Shown here: piece after piece, positions 53,908 to 60,785 of the stretch
How the letters are laid out: the number at the start of each line of letters is the position of its first letter
How positions within the stretch are numbered: the stretch's first letter is position 1
From: Asanoa sp. WMMD1127
Lineage (GTDB): Bacteria; Actinomycetota; Actinomycetes; Mycobacteriales; Micromonosporaceae
Direction: 5' to 3'
Length of the DNA stretch: 64,000 nt
Assembly: GCF_029626225.1 (NCBI RefSeq)
Contig: NZ_JARUBP010000001.1
Span: 2,542,001 to 2,606,000, forward strand
Position numbers and translations under genes: made by a program
Notes under the pieces: generated by a model
The model's input: the letters and a program-made list of their open reading frames with translations, nothing else
What the model was told of the DNA's origin: nothing
The model's database searches: none

Positions 53908-53958
53908 ACCGGGAATCTAATGGTTGTACGCGCGGCGGGGTCGCACCCGGCCCGATGA

Positions 53959-54450
53959 TCAGACCATGCCGAGGGCGTGGCCGAGGTCGGCCAGGAACCT
54001 CCGGTCGCCGGGGCCGAGCTGACCGGCGGCCGGCCCGCGGCCACCGGTGCACACGCGGGCCGCGATCGACTGGACCCACTGCCGGTAGGCCGCCGAGTCG
54101 GCGGGGTCGGCGCGGTCGTTGAGCACCCGCACGGCGTCCCGGCACTCGTCGAGGAGGTCGCGGGCGGGCGGGCGTGGGCCGTTCGGCATCCGTTCGGCGT
54201 AGACGGCGGCGACCACCGCGCGCACCAGGTCGCTGTCGAAGGCCCGGCCGGCCGCCATCGCGTCGAGGCCGGCCAATCCTTCGCGGACGCTGCGCCGCGG
54301 CGCTCCGGTGTGAGTGGCCGCGACGATCACCCGCCCGGGCAGCCGCACGAGCAGCTCCCACTCGCGGGCGGTGAAGACGTCGATCGCGACGTTCGGGAAA
54401 CCGTGGAGTGGATGGGACAGCGGATCGCCGGGCGCGGGCTGGCTTGGCAT
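53959..54450 (-). CDS. Hypothetical protein
   Basis: 163 residues, mostly helical, with no domain I recognise. FTAREWELLVRLPGRVIVAATHT (about 26-48) and DRRFLADLGHALGM at the end stand out. No signal peptide or membrane helix. Codon use matches the neighbours, and the frame has no sensible competitor. It lies between the SpoU and MaoC genes, same strand. Confidence 0.65.
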   Translation of the reverse strand: MPSQPAPGDPLSHPLHGFPNVAIDVFTAREWELLVRLPGRVIVAATHTGAPRRSVREGLAGLDAMAAGRAFDSDLVRAVVAAVYAERMPNGPRPPARDLLDECRDAVRVLNDRADPADSAAYRQWVQSIAARVCTGGRGPAAGQLGPGDRRFLADLGHALGMV

Positions 54451-54505
54451 AACGACCTCCCAAGGTCAGCATATGCCGCATTTGGCCCGTTGCGACCAGC
54501 CAGTT

Positions 54506-55030
54506 CTAGCGGGGTACGGGCTCCACCGGTTCCGGGAAGCTGGGGCGCTCCGGGTCGCGACCGTCCGCCCCGGCCGCGTACTCCTGCTTGGGCACCATGA
54601 CCTTGCGGCGGAAGACGCAGACCAGCGTGCCGTCCTGGTTGTAGCCGCGGGTCTCGACCGACACCACGCCGCGGTCGGGCTTCGAGCCGGACTCCCGCTT
54701 GTCGAGCACCGTGGTCTCGCCGTAGACGGTGTCGCCGTGGAAGGTCGGCGCCACGTGGCGCAGCGACTCGACCTCGAGGTTGGCGATCGCCTTGCCGCTC
54801 ACATCGGCGACGGACATGCCGAGCAGCAGCGAGTAGATGTAGTTGCCGACCACCACGTTGCGCCGGAACTCGGTCGCGGTCCGCGCGTAATGGGCGTCCA
54901 GATGCAAGGGGTGATGGTTCATCGTCAGCAGGCAGAAGAGATGGTCGTCGGCCTCGGTGACGGTCTTGCCCGGCCAGTGCCGGTAGACGGCGCCGACCTC
55001 GAACTCTTCGTAATAGCGCCCGAACCGCAT
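54506..55030 (-). CDS. MaoC-like dehydratase (hot-dog fold)
   Basis: 174 residues. It begins GRYYEEFEVGAVYRHWPGKTVTEAD, with MNHHPLHLDAHYA (hydratase motif) near 37-49 and HGDTVYGETTVL. The group includes mesaconyl-CoA and enoyl-CoA hydratases. A CitE-like lyase and an acyl-CoA dehydrogenase occur elsewhere in the window. TATGGT lies six bases before the ATG, so the message is probably leaderless. Confidence 0.9.
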   Translation of the reverse strand: MRFGRYYEEFEVGAVYRHWPGKTVTEADDHLFCLLTMNHHPLHLDAHYARTATEFRRNVVVGNYIYSLLLGMSVADVSGKAIANLEVESLRHVAPTFHGDTVYGETTVLDKRESGSKPDRGVVSVETRGYNQDGTLVCVFRRKVMVPKQEYAAGADGRDPERPSFPEPVEPVPR

Positions 55031-55401
55031 TCCCGCACCATAACGGCTCGTGAACCGGGGGGAGACGCAATGAGCGGCGGGGCCCTCCCCGGCACCCGCC
55101 GCCCACGCTTGTCCCTACGATTTTGCCGGACCAACCGGTACCGGAAAACCCTTCGGGAAGTGACGGGGGTCACCCGTTATGGTTCTGCAACATTACGTAT
55201 CGTAAGAGTGATCGACTTTCGAACCGTTCGTCACCCGTGCCGTTTTCCCTTGCTGGACCGGGCCGCGGCCGATAACGGCAGGCAGATGGGCCAGGCGTTA
55301 TGGAAACGCTCCCGTCACCGTACGCAATGCGGATCTTGGTTGCTCCTGATGTGCTCGTGATGATCCGGGCCACCTCGTCCGGCGTCCTCGCGGGTTGGCC
55401 G
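55031..55401. other. Gene-free spacer with less G+C-rich part and a small palindrome
   Basis: Together with the thioredoxin promoter this is the longest gene-free stretch (55031-55482). The part 55130-55340 is visibly richer in A+T than the surroundings and holds TTACG-TAT-CGTAA (55193-55205). A 59-codon frame (55300-55479, starting MET and containing MRILVAPD) crosses it but has no ribosome site. I see no riboswitch or tRNA. It may hold a small RNA or a promoter. Confidence 0.35.
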
Positions 55402-55428
55402 GGGAATGAGCGGGGGTACTCAGTCGTT
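55402..55428 (+). promoter_or_regulatory. SigR-type promoter of the thioredoxin gene
   Basis: GGGAAT (55402-55407), exactly 18 bases, then GTT (55426-55428). This matches the actinobacterial SigR/SigH disulfide-stress consensus GGAAT-N18-GTT. The expected RNA start is about 45 bases before the trxA ATG. Confidence 0.7.
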
Positions 55429-55482
55429 ACACGGACGGATGCCTCGGGAGAGGCACGAACGAGCACCCGATCGGAGTGATCC

Positions 55483-55854
55483 ATGGCGACCGTTGAGCTG
55501 ACGACCGAGAACTTTGACAAGGTCACCGGCGGTGACGGCATCGTTCTCGTCGATTTCTGGGCCAGTTGGTGCGGTCCGTGTCTGCGCTTCGCGCCGGTCT
55601 ACGACCGGGTCAGCGACAAGCACGAGGACGTCGTCTTCGGCAAGGTCGACACTGAGGCGCAGGTCGAGTTGGCCGCCCGTTACGACATCCGGTCGATCCC
55701 GACCCTGATGGCGCTCCGCGACGGCGTGATCGTCTTCGCGCAGCCGGGCGCGCTGCCCGAGTCCGCGGTCGAGTCGCTGATCTCACAGGTCCGCGCGCTC
55801 GACATGGAGGACGTGCGCAAGCAGCTGGCCGAGCACGCCGCACACGAGCACTGA
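55483..55854 (+). CDS. trxA: Thioredoxin
   Basis: 123 residues with the active site WCGPC (Cys30, Cys33), DFWASW before it and the cis-Pro of SIPTLM near 74. The C-terminal extension ends in a His-rich AAHEH. It reduces protein disulfides in the cytosol. GGAGTGATCC precedes the ATG, and a SigR-type promoter lies upstream, giving control by disulfide stress. A strong hairpin follows. No thioredoxin reductase is nearby. Confidence 0.95.
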   Translation: MATVELTTENFDKVTGGDGIVLVDFWASWCGPCLRFAPVYDRVSDKHEDVVFGKVDTEAQVELAARYDIRSIPTLMALRDGVIVFAQPGALPESAVESLISQVRALDMEDVRKQLAEHAAHEH

Positions 55855-55865
55855 GCTGTTCGCCA

Positions 55866-55896
55866 GGGGCGTTCCGTGGTTCGCACGGGACGCCCC
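55866..55896 (+). terminator. Terminator hairpin after thioredoxin
   Basis: 13-bp stem GGGGCGTTCCGTG/CACGGGACGCCCC with one G-U pair, loop GTTCG and a short TTT run. It begins 12 bases past the stop. Confidence 0.85.
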
Positions 55897-55931
55897 TTTC
55901 GCGTCTGTGAGCAGGGCGCTTGCGTTCTTGC

Positions 55932-55947
55932 TCGTACACGTGTTCGA
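55932..55947 (+). promoter_or_regulatory. SOS (LexA) box before the radical SAM gene
   Basis: TCGTACACGTGTTCGA matches the actinobacterial SOS box TCGAAC-N4-GTTCGA with a single mismatch. It ends eight bases before ATG 55956, where LexA would block transcription. Rv2578c, the mycobacterial homologue of this gene, has been listed among LexA-controlled genes. Confidence 0.7.
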
Positions 55948-55955
55948 ATCGGGTA

Positions 55956-57890
55956 ATGCGTTGGGACAACCTGTCGGCTCTCCCCGCCTCGGTCGTCCCT
56001 GATCGGGCGGCGCCGGCGACACCACCCCTGCCGCTGGCGCTGCCCGGCGCAGTAGCGCGCACCTTCGACACGCCCGGCTTCGCCGGCATGACCTTCTACG
56101 AGGTGCGCGCAAAGTCGATCATCAACCGGGTGCCTGCCAGTTCCCGGATGGGCTTCGACTGGACGATCAACCCTTACCGGGGCTGCAGCCATGCCTGCAC
56201 CTACTGCCTCGAGGGCGACACCCGGATCCTGATGGCCGACGGTCGCACCCGGGCCCTGCGCGACGTGGCCGTCGGCGACCGGATCTACGGCACGGTCCGG
56301 TCGGGCACCTACCGGCGCTATGTCATCACCGAGGTCAAGGCGCACTGGCAAACCACCAAGCCGGCCTACCGGGTGACACTGGCCGACGGCACCGAGCTCG
56401 TCGCCAGCGGCGACCACCGCTTCCTCACCGAGCGCGGCTGGAAGCACGTCACGGGCGCGATGGGCGGCGCCGACCAGCGGCCCTACCTGACGAGCGGCAA
56501 CAAGCTGATGGGCGTGGGCCGGTTCGCGCCGCCGCCGGCTGATACGCCCGACTACCGGGCCGGCTACCTGTGCGGGATGAGCCGCGGCGATGCCAGCGTC
56601 ACGGACCGCGAGCCGCTCGACCGCACGCGGCGCTACCTGGCCGAGGCGTCGCCCGAGGTGGCCCGGCTGGCCGCGGCGGGCTGGATCGCCGCACCGCCGT
56701 CCGTGACCGACGACTGGCGCAAGGGGTTCCTGGCCGGCGTCTTCGACGCGCAGGGCACCCACGACGGCGTCGCCCTGCGGATCGGCAGCATCGACCGGGA
56801 GACCATCGACGAGGTCGCGGCGGCGCTGCGCACGCTGGGCTTCGAGTTCGCGGTGCGCCGCACGGGCGGCGCCCGCGGTTGGTATGTCCGCATCGTCGGC
56901 GGGCTGTCGGCCCGGCTGCGCTTCCTGCACACCACCGACCCGGCGGCGACCCGCAAGCGGTCGATCGAGGGCCTGGCACTCAAGTCCAACGTGCCGCTCG
57001 ACGTGGTCGCGGTCGAGTCGCTCGGCGTCGAGCTGCCGCTCTGCGACATCACCACGGGCACGGGCGACTTCATCGCCAACGGCGTGGTGAGCCACAACTG
57101 CTTCGCCCGCAACACCCACACCTACCTGGACCTCGACCCGGGCCACGACTTCGACAGCAAGATCATCGTCAAGGTCAACGCCGGCGACCTGGTCCGCAAG
57201 GAGCTATCCGCCCGCCGCTGGCGCGGCGAACACATCGCCATGGGCACCAACGTCGACGTCTACCAACGGGCCGAGGGCCGCTACCGGCTGATGCCCCAGA
57301 TCCTGTCGGCCCTGCGCGACTTCGCCAACCCGTTCTCGATCCTGACGAAAGGCACCCTCATCCTCCGCGACCTGCCTCTGCTACAGGAAGCGGCCTCGGT
57401 GACCTCGGTAGGCCTGTCGTTCTCGATCGGCTTCGTCGACGAAGAGCTGTGGCGCCGGGTCGAGCCGGGCACGCCGAGCCCCCGCCGCCGCCTGGACGCG
57501 GTCCGCCGCCTGACCGACGCGGGCTTCTCGGTCGGCGTCCTGGTCGCCCCGATCCTGCCGGGCCTGACGGACAACGAGGAGTCCATCGACCGCACGGTGG
57601 GGGCGGTCGCGGAAGCCGGCGCAGCGGGCGTCACGGGCATTGCCCTGCACCTGCGTCCCGGCACCCGCGACTGGTACGCGCGGTGGCTGGGCCGCGAGTT
57701 CCCGTCGTTGGTGCCGCGCTACCGGGAGCTCTACCGCGGCGGCTCCTACCTGCCGAAGGAATACCAGCGGGAGATCACGGCCCGCATCCGCCAAGCAGCC
57801 CGCCGGCACGGCCTGGACCGCAAGGAGAGCTTCGAGTCCCGCCAACTACCGGAGCAACCTCCGGAGCCGGAACAGCTCACACTGCTCTAA
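55956..57890 (+). CDS. Rv2578c-family radical SAM protein interrupted by an intein
   Basis: 644 residues, 346 after splicing. The N-extein ends INPYRGCSHACTY, with Cys77 and Cys81; the third Cys of the radical SAM motif CX3CX2C is supplied only by the first residue of the C-extein (CFARNTH). A 298-residue intein lies between (Cys84 to Asn381). The C-extein carries the rest of the radical SAM barrel (VDVYQRAEGRY, SFSIGFVDEELW) and the tail. The family is related to spore photoproduct lyase-like/Rv2578c proteins; the reaction is unknown, with DNA repair suggested by the SOS box. ATG 55956 fits the box and the family start MRWDNL. Confidence 0.93.
   Translation: MRWDNLSALPASVVPDRAAPATPPLPLALPGAVARTFDTPGFAGMTFYEVRAKSIINRVPASSRMGFDWTINPYRGCSHACTYCLEGDTRILMADGRTRALRDVAVGDRIYGTVRSGTYRRYVITEVKAHWQTTKPAYRVTLADGTELVASGDHRFLTERGWKHVTGAMGGADQRPYLTSGNKLMGVGRFAPPPADTPDYRAGYLCGMSRGDASVTDREPLDRTRRYLAEASPEVARLAAAGWIAAPPSVTDDWRKGFLAGVFDAQGTHDGVALRIGSIDRETIDEVAAALRTLGFEFAVRRTGGARGWYVRIVGGLSARLRFLHTTDPAATRKRSIEGLALKSNVPLDVVAVESLGVELPLCDITTGTGDFIANGVVSHNCFARNTHTYLDLDPGHDFDSKIIVKVNAGDLVRKELSARRWRGEHIAMGTNVDVYQRAEGRYRLMPQILSALRDFANPFSILTKGTLILRDLPLLQEAASVTSVGLSFSIGFVDEELWRRVEPGTPSPRRRLDAVRRLTDAGFSVGVLVAPILPGLTDNEESIDRTVGAVAEAGAAGVTGIALHLRPGTRDWYARWLGREFPSLVPRYRELYRGGSYLPKEYQREITARIRQAARRHGLDRKESFESRQLPEQPPEPEQLTLL
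56205..57098 (+). mobile_element. Intein with degenerate DOD homing endonuclease
   Basis: 298 residues, C84 to N381 of the host protein. Splicing block A is CLEGDTRILMADGRTR, block B has the conserved His in ASGDHRFLTE, block F is LPLCDITTGTGDF, and block G is GVVSHN followed by Cys+1. Two LAGLIDADG-type helices are visible, LCGMSRGDA and LAGVFDAQG. They are only about 55 residues apart, and the second has Gln where an acidic residue is expected, so the endonuclease is probably inactive while splicing residues are complete. Confidence 0.92.
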
Positions 57891-57894
57891 AAGC

Positions 57895-57930
57895 CTGTTC
57901 GGTGTTCGGTCATTACCGAACATCGAACAG
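57895..57930 (+). promoter_or_regulatory. 16-bp-arm inverted repeat (operator) of the AbiE-like pair
   Basis: CTGTTCGGTGTTCGGT, spacer CATT, ACCGAACATCGAACAG: 15 of 16 positions pair. Each arm contains two GTTCG units. It is followed directly by TACACT (57932-57937), a -10 element six bases before ATG 57944, so a bound protein would cover the promoter. Confidence 0.7.
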
Positions 57931-57943
57931 TTACACTCGAGCC

Positions 57944-58987
57944 ATGGGCGCGAGTGCCGGCGCAGCTGGCATCGAGGAGCTGCGCGACGCGGTGGCCGCC
58001 ATCGGGCTGGCCATCGAAACGTCCGGGGCCGACTCCACCGTCGACGGGCTGCTGGTCAACCCGGCCGGAGGTCCCGGAGTCCCGGTGCGCATCAAGCGGA
58101 TCTCGCTGGCCGCGGCGGAAGGCCTTGATCGCAAGCTGGCGCAATGGGCCGGGGCGGAGGCGGCCGGTCGGTCGCCTGCGGTGCAGGTGCTGGTGGCCGA
58201 CCGCGTGACCGAGCAGGCGAGGGAAGTCCTCCGGAGAGCAGGCTGGAGCTGGCTCGACCTCCGAGGCCACCTGCACCTGGCCGCCCAGGGCCTGTTCGTC
58301 GACGCCAGCGTGCCCCGGCTCAGCGCGCTGCCGGAACGCTCGTCCGCGTTGGCGGGGCGAGTCGCCACCGAGGTGGCGACCTGGCTGCTGCTCCATCCGG
58401 ACAAGCCGGCGGCAGTTCGTGAAATCGCCCGCAACCTGGAGCGTTCCGCGAGCTCAGTGTCGAGGGTGGTCGGGGACCTGCGGGCAGCCGGCCTGGTGAC
58501 CACCGATGGCAAGCCGGCCATCCCCGAGCTGTTCTGGCAGCTCGCCGATGCCTGGAAACCGGTGCATCTCGACGTGGCGCGCGCGCCGTCGACGTCCGAC
58601 GACGAGCCGGTGAGCGACGCCCTCAGGTTGGGTCTCGGCGGTGAGTTCGGTTGGGCCCTAACCGACACGATGGCGGCGGCGGCATACGGGGCCCCGGTGG
58701 GGACCAGATCCGACTATCCACCCGATTTTTACGTTCCTGACCAGACCGTTCTCCGCCGAGCCGGTCAGTTGCTCGGCGTGGCGCCGAGTCGTGAGACGCG
58801 AGCGGCCAGTCTCCGGGTAGCGCCGTTGCCGCTGGTCGTCGCTCGTCGCGTCCTCGTGCGCGGTGAGGTCTGGCCGCTGGCCCGACCACTGTTCGTCGCG
58901 CTCGATCTCGCCGCCGATCCGGGACGCGGGCGCGAGGTCCTGGAGGCCTGGACGCCGCCGTCCGAGGTCGGTCGCCGTGTCTGGTAA
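57944..58987 (+). CDS. AbiEi_2-like antitoxin/regulator
   Basis: 347 residues. The first part (about 45-125) has VQVLVADRVTEQAREVLRRAGWSWLDLRGHLHL in part, a pattern of AbiEi_2 proteins. A winged helix follows at about 138-188 (AAVREIARNLERSASSVSRVV). The C-terminal part (about 200-347) resembles the AbiEi C-terminal domain in length. Its gene overlaps the nucleotidyltransferase gene by 11 bases. It is expected to bind the palindrome upstream and to antagonise the toxin. The specific family is inferred from the pattern and the gene pair. Confidence 0.75.
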   Translation: MGASAGAAGIEELRDAVAAIGLAIETSGADSTVDGLLVNPAGGPGVPVRIKRISLAAAEGLDRKLAQWAGAEAAGRSPAVQVLVADRVTEQAREVLRRAGWSWLDLRGHLHLAAQGLFVDASVPRLSALPERSSALAGRVATEVATWLLLHPDKPAAVREIARNLERSASSVSRVVGDLRAAGLVTTDGKPAIPELFWQLADAWKPVHLDVARAPSTSDDEPVSDALRLGLGGEFGWALTDTMAAAAYGAPVGTRSDYPPDFYVPDQTVLRRAGQLLGVAPSRETRAASLRVAPLPLVVARRVLVRGEVWPLARPLFVALDLAADPGRGREVLEAWTPPSEVGRRVW

Positions 58988-59741
58988 CCCGATCGTCGAC
59001 CTGGCGGGCACGTCGATGTCGGCCCTGGCGCTGGCGATACCGGCGGTGGCGGCGCGCACGGGTCGAAAGGTCACCGTGGTAGGCGGTCTCGCCGTGGTCT
59101 GCCGCTTGAGCCGGGCCTATCGCGCCACCACCGACCTGGACACTGTGCACCGGCGGCGCGACGGCGAGCCAGCCCAGCTCGAGCTGCTGATCAGCAGTGG
59201 GGCGGCGCCCAGCGGTCCGTCGGGTGTCCTCGTGCCGACCGAGGCGGGGCAGGTCCAGGTCGACATTCTCGAAGTGACCGATGCCGACCTTGCCGTTCTG
59301 CCGACCGACCCGACGGACCGGCTCCATGTGCTCTCGCACGCGTGGGCCGCGAGCACCGCGACGCCGATCACCATTCGTGCGGCCGGTCTCACCGACCTCG
59401 TCGTCGATGTGGCCGAACCAGGACCGCTCGTCGCTATGAAGCTGCAATCGGTCATGAACCGCGGTCGCGCGAAGGAGGGCACCGATCTGCTCGACATCGT
59501 CCGGCTCTGCCTTGATCCGACGACCGGGCCGGCATTGAGGCGGCAGTTGACGGCCGCTGATCCGCAACTTAGGGATGACGCCGATCGGCATGCCCGCAGA
59601 TGGTTCCGCGATCAGGCCGAACGATCCTTGCGCATTGTTCGTGCGATTCCCGAAGGTCGGGGAATCGAACTCGATGACCTGCGCCTGGTCGGCGAATTGT
59701 TGCAAGGAGTAATGCGTAGTGGTGGAGCTGAGGGGATTTGA
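58977..59741 (+). CDS. AbiEii-like nucleotidyltransferase toxin
   Basis: 254 residues. VVGGLAVVCRLSRAYRATTDLD gives the nucleotidyltransferase motif with Gly36-Gly37 and Asp53/Asp55; MKLQSVMNRGRAKEGTDLLDI is the later conserved Lys/Arg/Asp segment of the AbiEii/DUF1814 fold. Type IV toxins of this kind transfer nucleotides to tRNA ends in known examples. The GTG start at 58977 overlaps the antitoxin stop. The last 18-21 bases run antisense into the tRNA-Ala gene, so its C-terminal residues are written by the tRNA. Confidence 0.78.
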   Translation: MSGNPIVDLAGTSMSALALAIPAVAARTGRKVTVVGGLAVVCRLSRAYRATTDLDTVHRRRDGEPAQLELLISSGAAPSGPSGVLVPTEAGQVQVDILEVTDADLAVLPTDPTDRLHVLSHAWAASTATPITIRAAGLTDLVVDVAEPGPLVAMKLQSVMNRGRAKEGTDLLDIVRLCLDPTTGPALRRQLTAADPQLRDDADRHARRWFRDQAERSLRIVRAIPEGRGIELDDLRLVGELLQGVMRSGGAEGI

Positions 59742-59797
59742 ACCCCTGACCCCCTCGATGCGAACGAGGTGCGCTACCGGTCTGCGCCACAGCCCCG
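59721..59797 (-). tRNA. tRNA-Ala (anticodon CGC), CCA encoded
   Basis: Read on the minus strand: acceptor GGGGCTG with CAGCTCC, including the Ala identity pair G3-U70; D stem GCGC/GCGC; anticodon stem CCTCG/CGAGG with loop TTCGCAT (anticodon CGC); T stem AGGGG/CCCCT with loop TTCAAAT; discriminator A and encoded CCA (59723-59721). All four arms pair. The 3' end overlaps the toxin gene on the other strand. Confidence 0.95.
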
Positions 59798-59866
59798 CCG
59801 CTGGACTTTCGGCCAGCGAACCGGCGATAAGGCTAACAGGTGCACCCGGCCGGCAGCGAACCGGGC

Positions 59867-60658
59867 CTACGCCGTGTTGCTGCGGCGTGCTTCGTACGGG
59901 CGGCCGCGCAGGCCGCCCGCCCGCCGGTAGGAGACCGAGCCCGTCGCGGCCGGTGGTAGGTCGGCCGGGCGGTCCAGGCCCATCGCGGCCCGGCGGACCG
60001 CCTCGCGTTGGGCGGCCAGGCGGCGCTGCTGCTCGCGTCGCGCCTCCGCCCGCCGGGCCTGCTCCGCCCTGACCTCCGCCTGCCGGGCCGCCAGCCACGC
60101 CGCGCGGCGGGCCTGCTGGCGCCGGCGCTTGCGCTCGGCCAGGGCCCGGCTGCGTAGGTGCGCCAGGTAGACCAGCAGCAGCGTGCCGGTCACCGCGACG
60201 CCGACCCAGAAGCCCGGGCCGACCAGGAACACGCCGACGAGCTCGACGAGGTTGAGCAGCACCAGGGCGGCCAGCACCCGGCGCCGCCGGTAGACGGCCA
60301 TCGGGTGGCGGCGCAGCGGCGGGCGCCGGCGGGCCGGGCGGGCCATCACGCCCGGCGGCACCGCGCGCAGGCGGGGCGCGCGACGGGAGAATGGGGGCGC
60401 CGAGACCGGGGGCGCCGAGACGGGTGGCGCGGAGACCGGGACTTCCGGGCGCAGCGGAGGGAGCACCGCGCGGGCGCCGCGGATCGGGCGGCGGCCGGGC
60501 ACGGTGCGGCGACGGCGGCTGCGAGACAGCACGCGCGCCGTCGAATGCGCCCTCTCCGCTACCAATCGCTCGGTGGCGTCGTACCGGCGGACCAGGGCCG
60601 GCGCCAGAGCGAGCAGCCCGGCCGCGGCGAGGACAGCGAGGAGCACCGAGGTCGGCAC
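59867..60658 (-). CDS. Divisome membrane protein, GLPR/SepX-like candidate
   Basis: 263 residues. Membrane helix near 4-22, a basic and Pro-rich stretch containing three VSAPP units (about 74-90), two further helices (about 128-168) and an Arg/Ala/Gln-rich coiled coil (about 170-230). It is the fourth gene after galU, moeA-like and rimJ, the place of Rv0996 and of the GLPR receptor of Corynebacterium and SepX of Streptomyces. GTG 60658 is chosen for GGGAGG seven bases upstream. Homology is inferred from order and topology, not from a strong motif. Confidence 0.72.
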   Translation of the reverse strand: MPTSVLLAVLAAAGLLALAPALVRRYDATERLVAERAHSTARVLSRSRRRRTVPGRRPIRGARAVLPPLRPEVPVSAPPVSAPPVSAPPFSRRAPRLRAVPPGVMARPARRRPPLRRHPMAVYRRRRVLAALVLLNLVELVGVFLVGPGFWVGVAVTGTLLLVYLAHLRSRALAERKRRRQQARRAAWLAARQAEVRAEQARRAEARREQQRRLAAQREAVRRAAMGLDRPADLPPAATGSVSYRRAGGLRGRPYEARRSNTA

Positions 60659-60785
60659 CCTCACCCCTCCCGTCTTACGGTTGACAACCCGATCATGCGG
60701 ATTGATGAGGTTGCCGTACGTTTCGTAATTCGAGGTTACGGGCGGCCACCGAACAATGTGGCGCAACGCGCCGACTCGCTCAAGA

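Noticed and set aside
55300-55479. 59-codon frame with MRILVAPD
   Set aside because: No ribosome site, overlaps the SigR-type promoter, and the resemblance to glycerate kinase stops after a few residues; kept only as part of the spacer finding.
55031-55482. Riboswitch, for example ydaO/c-di-AMP type, in the long spacer
   Set aside because: No conserved core sequence found by eye, and the downstream gene is thioredoxin.
55925-55950. GTTCGAATC looked like a tRNA T-arm
   Set aside because: No acceptor, D or anticodon arms pair around it; the run is explained by the SOS box.
56570-57940. Upstream part of the long frame that contains the AbiEi-like gene
   Set aside because: It overlaps the radical SAM gene out of frame and is Arg-rich; the real start is ATG 57944 behind the operator and -10.
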